Shown here: piece by piece, positions 10,426-20,247 of the stretch | Position numbering within the stretch: the first letter of the stretch is position 1 | How the letters are laid out: every line of letters starts with the position of its first letter | Source of the DNA: Setomelanomma holmii | Taxonomy: Eukaryota > Ascomycota > Dothideomycetes > Pleosporales > Phaeosphaeriaceae | Reading direction: 5' to 3' | Assembly (NCBI GenBank): GCA_010015745.1 | Contig: ML978216.1 | Location: 1 to 43,202, forward strand | DNA: 43,202 nucleotides | Program-made: the position numbers and the translations under genes | Notes under the pieces: generated by a model | Databases searched by the model: none | What the model was told of the DNA's origin: nothing | The model's input: only the letters and a program-made list of their open reading frames with translations

Positions 10426-11719
10426 ATGGATGACCTCGAAGATGAACTGGACCTTCGCTATCACCGTAGACTAGAGCCTGAAGTATACCATCGGTGTCCG
10501 ACACATGAAGTGCGATTACCTTCCGATTGGTCATGCTGCCGCTAACGTCTATGCAGTCATTAGATGGCGCTCTGAGAAATGAACTCGAGAAGAACGCATC
10601 CAGTTTGATACCCGTGGAGATTGTAACAGAATTTGTCTTTGCAGCCGCCTCAACCATCACCATTCCTGTCGTGCATCAGCTAGCCCTGAAAGCACTTATA
10701 CAGCCAGCAGACCACCTTCAAAGTATCACAGTAGACTATGCATTGTGTCGCGATATCGATGGTAAAGATCGACTCAGGATACAGCGAGCGATAGCACGGT
10801 AATTGAACATTGACATGCGTTTCCGGCACGCACTCACGTGAGTCCGGTCTATCATTGAGGCTATCCAAGACGCAGATGGCTTCAAGTACTCAGAGCGCTC
10901 AGCACAGAGCAAGGAGGGCGGGGACGGAGCTCGACTCAAGTATGTATGCCAGGACAGCTTACAGAATCGCGATCGCAAGAACAACATGAAGAAAGAGAAA
11001 CACCATGACAGCGAAGAAAGCGAAACCCAGCCGAAGAAAAGAGGTCAAGTGCTGTTACCCACCTATGGTTGTGGTGGAGCTATCCATGTCAAGTTTTCAA
11101 TCGAGCGCCAGGCCATCAATGTGGTCTACAAGCACAATCCGATACACACCAGTCCAGCAAATGGCGAAAGGTAAGTCTCATCGCGTCTTTGGTGCCTGAT
11201 GCTGCGCGGAGTCATCATTTTGCATGTATATACCACGTGTCAATCATCGCTGACTAGGATAGCAATCTGCCACCGTTGGCGGTGGAAACTGTATCCACTC
11301 CTGCGTCTAAGCCCAAAGCTGCAAATGGCACCAAGGAACGAAAGAGGAAGCGAAGCAAGAAGGACGCTGTCGAGGTAGAAGATGATTACAGGGATCCTGA
11401 CTTTGACATGTCGACATACCCAGAGGCACCAGAGACTGCCGGGAAGAAGAAGCGCAAGAAGAGCGCCGCATCTGCTTCGCCAGATGCCAGCCGCAAGCTT
11501 GGCACAAAGAAGATCAAGTGCAATGAGGTTAAGCCAACCTGCAATCAGTGTCGGAGAGGCTTGTGGACATGCCAATACGAATTGCCAGGTGCAAAGAAGC
11601 GCTCGAAGAACGGCTGCATCAATTGCAAAACTCGGAAACGAAAGTGTACAGAAGAGAGGCCGTCTTGTGCCTATTGTCTGCGCATCGATGACGATTGCGA
11701 ATACGCTGATTACTCCTGA
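10426..11719 (+). CDS. Fungal Zn(II)2Cys6-type protein with C-terminal tandem zinc clusters
   Basis: A probable DNA-binding regulator of 348 aa in four exons: 10426-10482, 10557-10761, 10843-11170 and 11263-11719. Introns are 74, 81 and 92 bp, and the sum is 349 codons. The middle part (QDADGFKYSERSAQSKEGG, then LKYVCQDSLQNRDRKNNMKK, then YGCGGAIHVKFS and NVVYKHNPIH) resembles a domain I have seen in other fungal zinc-cluster proteins; I cannot name the family. After a Lys/Arg-rich linker come two cluster-like units. The first, KKIKCNEVKPTCNQCRRGLW then TC, lacks the N-terminal Cys pair. The second is complete: CINCKTRKRKC then TEERPSCAYCLRIDDDC. The clusters lie at the C-terminus, whereas most zinc-cluster factors carry one at the N-terminus, followed by a long domain that is absent here. 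Uncertain points are the first exon and the exon 2-3 join: the alternative donor at 10799 gives a frame conflict. Confidence 0.7.
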
Positions 11720-12623
11720 GGTGAAAGCTGGCGCTCGAAAAGAAACGTTCGAACATATTTCCATGGTAGCCAGGAAAGAGCCAGCATGAATAAGCAGTGT
11801 AACTCTGGTGAAGCTCGTCGTAAGTAGGCCAAACCCCTTCGCGTCTGTTTTATGACCCTAAGCCTCCGTCTCAGACGACAATCGAGGGTGAAAAAATCAG
11901 AAGCATCGCGTCTTCTGTGTCGAGGGCAAGCTCTTGGTCGAGCATCACAAACCTGGGGCCAAGGACGGGCGACCCGAAGTTGGGTCCGGGGCAGCAATGC
12001 TTAACTGCAATTCGCGTCGGCTATGTAAGATAAACGAGACGTCAGCACCAGTTGCAAAGAGACTGGGGTCTAGCGAGTGCAACATACAGCATTCGTGGTC
12101 ATCTGAAGACGTTTCTGAGCGCTTTAGTTCGCTACCAGCGTCCGCAGGTCGAATCAAATCAACATCTTTCAAATGAGTAATCACCATTGAGCCGCATTTT
12201 CCCCACAACATGCAAATCCATCACCCGCACATTGACAGCACAGATAGTGTATCCCGGCGTACGGCTACGCGTGACACGATAAACGACGATCTTATTCGCC
12301 GTGATCCCGGTGGAAACCTGGGTAAACGGGCCGCCACATACCATAGTACCCTTTGCCTCATCAATTCGCACTGCGGCCAATTTGCCTAGCCACATCCAAT
12401 CTATCTAACGCAACAATCAGCCATGGAATATTCCTAGAAGCTGGGCATGACATCTTCTCTTCCAAGGATGGCCAAGTTGAGCAATTTCTCAAGCACAATC
12501 TGGTCGGTGCACGAGCTTCCGAGAAGCAGGGCATTTAGAGGTACATAATGTGTGCTCGCCCAGAATGAGGCTTGCAGTTACGTCGCATTAGTTTCGAAGA
12601 GCACAGAAAGTGCATTGTTCAAG
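11720..12623. other. Intergenic, upstream of GH3 beta-glucosidase
   Basis: About 900 bp between two plus-strand genes, with no convincing gene. Expected contents are the 3' UTR of the zinc-cluster gene and the promoter of the beta-glucosidase gene. I saw no clear carbon-catabolite or other regulatory cluster that I would stand behind. Confidence 0.45.
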
Positions 12624-15173
12624 ATGCGCACCATTCTTATTCCTCTGCTCGCGACGGTGGCCCTTTCGCAGGGTTCAGGTACGTTTTGAACATCAGACTG
12701 GGGCCAAATCTTGCGTTAACTCGTGCAGCTCTGCCTTTTGAAGAAAAGATGTCGAAACGAGCGGTCATTACATGGGACGAGGCGTATTCGAAGGCCACAA
12801 CTGCGCTTGCGAAGCTGTCGCAAAGTGACAAGATTGGAATCGTTACTGGTGTCGGCTGGCAGGGCGGTAAGATACCTCACGAAAGAAGTAACAGATAGAG
12901 ATGTATAATTTGTGGAAACAGGGAACTGTGTGGGCAACACAAAAGCAGCGAGCTCGATTGGCTACCCTTCACTATGTTTACAAGGTAAGGAAACGGAGTC
13001 GTTGACTGGACTGCCACGGCTCCCGTGAGGTAGTCGCAATTGACAACCGCAACCATCACCATGGAACAATACCCAGCCATATGAAAACCACTGCTGATCA
13101 CAACAGACGGGCCTCTTGGCGTCCGCTACGTCAGTGGCGCAACAGCATTCTCTGCGGGGATTCATGCTGCGAGCACTTGGGACGTCGACCTGGTCCGCGA
13201 GCGCGGTTTGTTCCTCGGCACGGAGTCCAAGCAATTGGGCATTCACAACCAGCTAGGACCTTGTTCTGGGCCGCTTGGAAAGTTTGCTCAAGGTGGACGG
13301 AACTGGGAGGGCTTTGGGGTGGATCCTTATTTGGCTGGGATCATGATGGCCAATACAGTCGAAGGCATGCAGCAAGCCGGCGTGCAAGCCACAGCAAAGC
13401 ACTTCATTGCAAACGAGCAAGAGTTGAACCGAGAGACGATGAGTGCAGATGTTCCAGGGCGCGTGCTGAGGGAGCTCTATGTTTGGCCATTCATGGACGC
13501 AGTGCACTCCAACGTAGCAGCAGTCATGTGCAGCTACAACAAGATCAACGGCACCTGGGCATGCGAAAGCGACGCGGTCATGAACAAGCTGCTGAAGGAT
13601 GAGCTTGGATTCCGCGGCTATGTCATGTCTGATTGGGATGGTAAGTTTAACGCGCACCGCTACTACACACATATTGACATTGTTGCAGCCCAGCACACGA
13701 CGACTGGAAGTGCGAACGGTGGTTTAGATATGACGATGTAAGCAAAGACCCGATGCACGAAAATCATTTGAGACATACTAACCCGACATCTCAATCTGTA
13801 GGCCTGGTACCGACTTCAACAAGGGGAGTATTTTCTGGGGACCTCAATTGCAGAGCGCCATTAGCAATGGTCAAGTACAGCAATCTCGACTTGATGACAT
13901 GGTGAAGCGTATTCTGGCGTCGTGGTATCTTGTAGGCCAAGACCAGGGCTACCCAACGGCGACTTTCAGCTCATGGAACATCGGAAGCCATGATGTTGGT
14001 GGCACTCACAAGACCAATGTCCGCGCCATGGCCCGGGACGGAATTGTTCTCCTCAAGAACACAGCGGCCGCTCTGCCGCTCAACAAACCAAAGAGCATTG
14101 CCGTCATTGGGTCCGATAGCATTGTTGCGCCGAAGGGAGCAAATGCATGCACCGACCGCGGCTGCAATGATGGAACCCTGGCCATGGGATGGGGCAGCGG
14201 CTCTGTCGAGTTCCCCTACCTGATTGCTCCCCTTGATGCAATCAAGACCCGCGCGCAGACTGATGGAACCACGATCGCGTCTTCGCCAAACGACAACGCA
14301 TCCCAGGGCGCGACTGCGGCGCAGAGTGCGGATATCGCCATCGTGTGCATCAACGCAGACAGCGGTGAAGGTTATATAACTGTCGAAGGAAACGCTGGCG
14401 ACCGCAAAGATCTCAACGCATGGCACAATGGCAACGACCTTGTCAAGCAAGTGGCAGCTGTCAACAAGAAGACCATCGTCGTTGTGCACTCCGTCGGCCC
14501 AATCTTGATGGAAGACTGGATCGACAACCCGAACGTCGTCGCCGTCGTCTGGGCAGGTCTCCCAGGTCAAGAATCCGGCAACGGCCTCGTCGACGTCTTG
14601 TACGGAGTGTCTCCATCAGGCAAACTCCCGTACACCATCGCAAAGAACGCAGCCGACTACGGTACGACGATCGCTTCTGGCAACGACGCAAACTGGGACC
14701 TTTTCATCGACTACCGCCGCTTCGACAAGAACAACATCACGCCTAGATTCGAGTTCGGTTTCGGCCTATCCTACACGAACTTCACGTACTCCGACCTCAG
14801 CGTCACTGGCGCTCCTACTTCTGGTCCAGCAACAGGCACCAAGATCCCCGGCGGTCCCGCAGATCTCTGGAACACAGTTGCTACCGTGACGGCGAAGATC
14901 GCCAACTCTGGCGGTGTGGCTGGCGCGGAGGTGCCGCAGTTGTACATTGGCTATCCTGCGAGTGCTGGCGAGCCGCCGAAGCAGTTGAGAGGTTTTACGA
15001 AGTTGAAGCTCGACGCTGGGGCGAGTGCGACTGCGACGTTCAAGTTGAGGAGGAGGGATTTGAGTATTTGGGATGATGCGAGCAAAGCGTGGAGCGTGCC
15101 GAGTGGGGAGTTTGGGGTGTTTGTGGGGAGTAGTTCGAGGGATGTCAGGTTGACGGGGAAGATTACTGTGTGA
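12624..15173 (+). CDS. Secreted GH3 beta-glucosidase
   Basis: Hydrolyses terminal beta-D-glucosides such as cellobiose outside the cell. Six exons, 12624-12678, 12729-12866, 12922-12984, 13107-13640, 13689-13737 and 13802-15173, sum to 737 codons (736 aa), with 48-122 bp introns. The start MRTILIPLLATVALSQGS is a signal peptide, with cleavage expected around residues 16-19. GH3 landmarks are DGPLGVRYVSGATAFSAG, the KHFIANEQELNRE block (Lys-His pair of the active site), and GYVMSDWDAQHT, where the Asp (about residue 261) is the expected nucleophile. The second GH3 domain contains VVWAGLPGQESGNGLVDVLY and SGKLPYTIAK. The FGFGLSYTNFTY motif precedes a C-terminal fibronectin III-like domain ending in LTGKITV. 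The length fits Trichoderma BGL1-type enzymes. The sugar specificity cannot be told from sequence alone. Confidence 0.95.
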
Positions 15174-15825
15174 GAAGGATGGATCGTAGCAAGAAGCATT
15201 TGGAATGAATCCGTATTAGCTTCAATAAATGGTAAGAAAATTGTTCAGGACATCGAGATGCTTCAACGATACCCAGAATTGGTTGTGCTGGGACGAGACG
15301 ATACAAGAAACAAAATTTCGATGTGTGCTACCTTGGAAATCGCCGACATCGGTACGAGCAAATTGTAGGAGTACACGCTGTACTCCTACCCAGGTATCGT
15401 AATAGGCAATGCAATGACAAGGAGCTCCAGCAAAATTCGAGAGCGGAGAAGGCACTTCTGTGGTGACGAAGAGTTTGCACGCCATTCTGCAATCATCTAC
15501 CGCCAGCAGGGTGCGCCACTGCCGTATGGACTTGCGTACAAGTTACAGCGGGGCATGGGCCATCATAACGCATATCTAGATGGACGCGTGGTACGGGAGA
15601 GTTTCTCATTCGCACGTGCTGACGAAATGGTTTTTGTAACGTCATTATTGGTGCTTGACGCCGGCGCCCTAGCTTGAAAAATAAGCCCCGCTGGCCGATA
15701 AACCTTCACGACCGACTCACACAAAACTCCTGCTCTGCTCCACCCATCTGTACACTACCACCACACACCAAGGGTTCTTCATACCCGCCCTCTTCTGACC
15801 TCGTCCGGCTACCACTACCGCGCTT
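15174..15825. other. Intergenic: GH3 3' region and CPA1 promoter
   Basis: About 650 bp between two plus-strand genes. The right half should contain the CPA1 promoter and the first part of its leader. A near match to the Gcn4/CPC1 site (CGACTCA, near 15713) is present but is one base off the consensus, so I do not call it. Confidence 0.45.
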
Positions 15826-16126
15826 ATGCGTGCTGCTCCCTCCGTCTTCACTTCCCAGGTACGTGCAAATAAAGACGGCTTCGCGCTGTCTAGTTCCTTA
15901 TCTCAACCAGAACGATCCGCACACCGCATTTCACCGCACGCTGGCCGACGCCGTGGGTGGCTTCGATGCATTCTTTCTATGCTTCATTCTTTCCTCTTCT
16001 TATGGTCATGGCTAATTGAGTGCTGCAGGACTACATCTCAGGTATGCTGCCGTCCGAAGATTGGCGCGTCGCGAGCGTTAAACTGACCTCTTTGCAGACC
16101 ACCTGTGGAAGGCCTCAGTAAACTGA
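15826..16126 (+). CDS. Arginine attenuator peptide uORF, split by two introns
   Basis: A 24-codon upstream frame in the CPA1 leader. It is assembled from three exons: 15826-15858 (MRAAPSVFTSQ), 16029-16041 (DYIS plus one base) and 16098-16126 (DHLWKASVN, then TGA). The introns are 170 and 56 bp, with clean signals (CAG|GTACGT, CTGCAG|G, G|GTATGC, TTTGCAG|A). Length and sequence match the arginine attenuator peptide known upstream of Neurospora arg-2 and yeast CPA1. It keeps the Asp at position 12 that is known to be needed for arginine-dependent stalling. In those fungi, high arginine makes the ribosome stall at the uORF stop codon, which blocks initiation at the enzyme start and triggers mRNA decay. 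The uORF stop lies 58 nt before the main ATG. The regulatory role here is inferred from the match. Confidence 0.93.
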
Positions 16127-16184
16127 AAAGCCTGCACATACCACCGTATAACATCTACCGCTACATTTCACATCTCCACTCAAC

Positions 16185-17683
16185 ATGTTGTCGCAACTCT
16201 GCAAGCCTTCCGCCGTCCGGTCCGCGAGTGTCCTGGGACAAGTGACAAAGAACCGCACGCAGGTCCGCTACCTGGCCTCCGTGCAGTCCAGCACTGAGCG
16301 TGTCATCCCTACACCACAGCGTAGGGCTACACCCATCTCGACTGAGAGGGCTACCTTCACAATCAAGGTAAGCAACCATGTCAGGAAGCTTGTACAACGT
16401 CGCTCACCGCTACGTAGAATGGACCCATCTTCTCCGGCAAGTCCTTCGGCGCCAAAGCCAACATCTCCGGCGAAGCAGTCTTCACCACCTCTCTTGTCGG
16501 CTACCCCGAATCGATGACCGATCCTTCCTACCGTGGCCAGATCCTCGTCTTCACCCAACCGCTGATTGGCAATTACGGCGTTCCATCTGCTGCTCGCGAC
16601 GAGCATGGCTTGCTCCGATACTTCGAAAGCCCCAACATCCAGGCTTCGGGCATCGTCGTTCAGGACTACGCATTGAAGCACAGCCACTGGACTGCCGTTG
16701 AGTCGCTTGCACAATGGTGCGCTCGTGAGGGTGTTCCAGCCATCTCTGGCGTTGACACCCGTGAGGTTGTGACATACCTCCGTGAGCAGGGTTCCTCCTT
16801 GGCCCGCATCTCCATCGGTGAGGAGTATGATGCTGATGAGGACGAGGCGTACATTGACCCTGAGGCCATCAACTTGGTACGCCGCGTCTCCACGAAGGCT
16901 CCATTCCACGTCAGCTCCTCCCTCGGAGACATGCACGTGGCTTTGATCGATTGTGGTGTCAAGGAGAACATCCTCCGCAGTCTCGTGTCCCGCGGTGCCA
17001 GCGTCACTTGCTTTCCCTTTGACTACCCCATCCACAAGGTCGCGCACCACTTCGATGGTGTCTTCATTTCCAACGGTCCAGGTGACCCAACTCACTGCAC
17101 TGCCACCGTGTACAACCTCCGCAAGCTGTTCGAGACCTCGCAAATTCCCGTGATGGGCATATGCATGGGTCACCAGCTCATCGCCCTCGCTGCTGGCGCC
17201 AAGACGATCAAGCTCAAGTACGGTAACCGCGCCCACAATATTCCAGCGCTTGACCTCACCACGGGCAAGTGCCACATCACCTCCCAGAACCATGGATACG
17301 CCGTTGATCCCACGACGCTGAACAGCGACTGGAGGGAGTACTTCACCAACCTGAATGACCAATCAAATGAAGGTCTCATTCACAACTCCCGCCCCATCTT
17401 CAGTGCACAATTCCATCCCGAAGCCAAGGGCGGCCCAATGGACTCGTCCTACCTCTTCGACAAGTACGTGGAGAACGTGCAGAGGTACAAGGACCACCAG
17501 TCCACCTTCTCTGACAAGAGCAACAAACCCAGCCCCCTGCTGGTTGATTTGCTCAGCAAGGAGCGTGTCGGTGTGCATCCCGCCCAGCCTGACTTTGAGC
17601 TTCATGCCCCTGGGCGCGTTGAGCAGGTTGATGTTGGTGGTCCGGTTGCGCCTCCGTACCAGCCGATTACTGCTTCGGCTTAG
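16185..17683 (+). CDS. CPA1: Carbamoyl-phosphate synthase, arginine-specific small (glutaminase) subunit
   Basis: Releases ammonia from glutamine for the large subunit, which makes carbamoyl phosphate for arginine synthesis; in filamentous fungi it acts in mitochondria. Two exons, 16185-16367 and 16418-17683, with a 50 bp intron (AAG|GTAAGC, GTAG|A), give 482 aa. The first about 45 residues are basic and poor in acidic residues, as expected of a mitochondrial targeting peptide. The N-terminal small-chain domain begins near NGPIFSGKSFGAKANISGE and includes TSLVGYPESMTDPSYRGQI. The class I glutamine amidotransferase domain has the nucleophile in GICMGHQ (Cys about 310) and His/Glu in FHPEA (about 394 and 396). 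The uORF at 15826-16126 lies in the same leader and is the expected arginine control. The long antisense frame on the minus strand is a shadow of this gene. Confidence 0.97.
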
Positions 17684-18013
17684 ATGGGTTGTGTGGGACT
17701 GCGGCTGCTTTTTGGTGATGAGCTTTAACACTCGGGAGTTTACATGGGAGTACGGAGTTACAAGTCTGATTTCGAAACAAGATTGACCCGAATGAAGGGA
17801 CGGTTTCTTGACTGTGTGTAGTTCAATGACATGCTATCAACAAAATGGCTTTTGAATCTACCTTCTGTCCTGCCATAGTTATGTTGAGCGGTCTTCGTAG
17901 TTCCACAGGTACAATTTATGATATGCTTCTGAATCAACAATTCGGGTATGTTGTAATATGGTACGATCTAATGGGTATCACAGCCTCCACACTCCCTCCA
18001 TTCCTGCCATCCA
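17684..18013. other. Convergent 3' region
   Basis: About 330 bp between the ends of CPA1 (plus) and the MIT/coiled-coil gene (minus). It should hold both 3' UTRs. The right part, near the end of the minus gene, is C/T-rich (on the plus strand) because it begins the acidic, Glu/Lys-rich coding tail. Nothing else is seen. Confidence 0.5.
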
Positions 18014-19776
18014 CTACGCCTTCCCAAACCCAGGCTCATCAACCTCAACATCCCCGTCTCCCTCCCCCTCTTCACCCGCCTCTCCACTCTCACTATCCTT
18101 CGCCTTCTCACCCGCCTTAACCTCCGCCAATCTCCTCTCCCTCCTTTCCACCTCCTTTTTCCTCGCCCCCGCTTTCAACTTCTCCCACTGCTCCCTGTAC
18201 CGTCCGATAATCTGCCTATCCTTCTCGCTCTGCTTGGCGAGATGTTCATTGTTACTCATTAGATCGTGACATTTTGCGGTCTGGGACGCGAGCATGGCTT
18301 CTAGGTCTGCGATTCTGCGCGCGGTATCGGGATCTTGTTGGAGCGTCGGCGGTGCGAAGCCGGGTGACGTAGGCTGCGATGATGGGATGGGTGGGGATGG
18401 GAAAGCAGGTACAGCGCCGGAGCCTTGGGAAAGAGCGTGTGCGAGTGCGTTTGGGTCGCTGGACATGCGTCCTGGGGTTCGAGCGCGGAAGGATTGCGCG
18501 AGGGCGTTGAAGCTGCTTTGCGAGTTGAGTTCCCACATTTGAATACGTTTGGCTTGCTTGTCTATTACGACTTTGAGGGTCTCGTTTTCGAGGGCGAGTT
18601 CTTCCATTGTTTTGAGACCGGCGCCGCGACCGGCGGGGATGCTGCGTTGGGGTGTCACGCCTGAGCCGGATCTGGTGCGGGTGTGGCGGGCTTTGGTGGG
18701 CGAAGGTGGACCGACGGTCTCTCTGGCATCGACGAACTCTTCGTGGGAGCTGCCCTTGAGAGACCCCGAGCCTTCGTCGATTGGATTGAGGGGCGCATTC
18801 TGTGCATCCCGCTTATTCTGCAGGATACTTGCATAAGAAGCAGTGCCTGGGACAAGATAGAAACTCTCATTGGGACCGAGCGGTGCGGAACCATCTTCTC
18901 TCAGAGCACGCAAGGCCGGCTTGCTGATGAGGGAGGCGAGGTCAGGTACGGAAGATTTTACGGTGCGGGACGCTTCTGGTGATCGCGTTCGAGGCTTGGC
19001 CTTGGAAAGTTTCTCCTCTTTGGGTGGCTCAGGTGCGGGTGTGGATGCTGTTGGGTTCAGAGGCAGGGACGTGAAGGCGAGCGGTGCTGAGATGGCAGAT
19101 ATGACTCCTCCAAAGGCCGAGTAGAAGCGTCTAAAGTTGTCCTCTGCGGGTGGAGAGGCAGGCTGAGCTTTCTGTGACTCCTTCTGTGGAGCAGAAGCAT
19201 CTTTCAGCTTGGTCGCCTCAGCTCTCCGTGACTGTTGTGCTAGAAGATCGCGAACTGGTGTGGCTCCTTGTTCCTCTCGGCTTCCTATTGCCCCTGCTAC
19301 ACTTACAGCGGTCCCGCTTGTGGTCCTTCTGGCGGTGGGTATCCCGCGTTTCTCGGCAAGGTTACTGGCTATCGAAGACTGAGGAAGTCTGCGACGGGAT
19401 GTGGGAGCCGGCGATGACGTAGAGCCGCTTATAGTAGTAGTGCTCCTGGACGTCGAAGTCTTGGTGGCATTGTCTGGAGCCTGAGCTGTGGTGCTCTGCT
19501 TCTCCTTGCGCGGGGCTTCTTTGATCAGCCCGGCAAGCTTGCGGTGGTGATCCTCGAGGAGACTGAGGATGCGAAGAGCCTGTGCATACGTCAGAGCTGT
19601 GCCGGAAGTATGAATGCTCCACCAACCTCAGAGTTATGGGTATCCTGCACTACTTCATGAAAGGCACTTGCGGCGAAGTCATGCTCCTGCCCCGCAGTGG
19701 CTACTCTGTTGTCGAATGTGGCAGTTGCGGCGGTGCGGACGTGCTCATGGGCTTTAGTGAGGGCTGCAGACTCCAT
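18014..19776 (-). CDS. Protein with MIT-like N-terminal helices and coiled coils
   Basis: Two exons, 19776-19627 and 19579-18014, joined across a 47 bp intron (GAG|GTTGGT, CACAG|GCT), give exactly 572 codons (571 aa). The start MESAALTKAHEHVRTAATAT, together with the second exon's ALRILSLLEDHHRKLAGLI, forms a compact helical region like an MIT domain. The middle is Ser/Thr/Pro-rich. Two coiled-coil parts follow: one starts at MEELALENETLKVVIDKQAK and runs into RIQMWELNSQSSFNALAQSF; the other starts near DTARRIADLEAMLASQTAKC. The tail is acidic. The MIT plus coiled-coil layout recalls Atg38/NRBF2, the accessory subunit of the autophagy PI3-kinase complex, but I cannot prove that from the sequence. 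It is divergently arranged with the LAM gene. Confidence 0.8.
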
Positions 19777-20247
19777 GGTGCTGCAGTGAGTATGGTCTTG
19801 TCATGTTCGGTATGGTGGAGTGGTCGAGTCGCGGTCAAGGCGGGCGTTCGCGACTGCCTGCATGACGGTGGTGCTGACAGGGATGCCATCCATGCACCGC
19901 GGGAGACGATCAGCTGGGCACTAGACAGTCTGGGGTCGCCGACAAACAACCCCAGGAGGGCTGCGTTTTATGCACGACCCAGAGCTGAGCTGCCCTGTTG
20001 GAGTCCTGGGCTGCCTGAACGCCGTCTTTGCCGTCCCTATAATACGATGATTCACCACAACGCTGCTCAGCATTGAACCCTTCTTGCGCCCTGCGTCCCT
20101 ATCTACGTAATTGACCATCATCACCCCGCGGATAACGGCAAACAGGCGAGCATCGAGTCGACGGCATGCATGCGTGAATTGAGCTCCACCCGCATAGCAT
20201 CAGTTTCTGAATTCCGTCTATACACGAAAGCAAGCGTATAGCTCAGC
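19777..20247. promoter_or_regulatory. Divergent intergenic region (shared promoter region)
   Basis: The 471 bp between the start codons of the minus-strand MIT/coiled-coil gene and the plus-strand LAM gene must hold both promoters and leaders. No specific operator was identified. Whether the two genes are co-regulated is unknown. Confidence 0.5.

Noticed and set aside
10421..10663. 80-codon minus-strand frame
   Set aside because: Antisense to the first exons of the zinc-cluster gene, which have consistent splice phases.
11240..11764. 174-codon minus-strand hydrophobic frame
   Set aside because: Antisense to the Lys/Arg-rich zinc-cluster exon; the hydrophobic look comes from reading Lys/Arg codons in reverse.
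13971..14570. 199-codon minus-strand frame
   Set aside because: Antisense shadow of the last exon of the GH3 gene.
16268..17362. 364-codon open frame on the minus strand
   Set aside because: It lies wholly antisense to CPA1 and has no family motif; codon structure of CPA1 explains the lack of stops.
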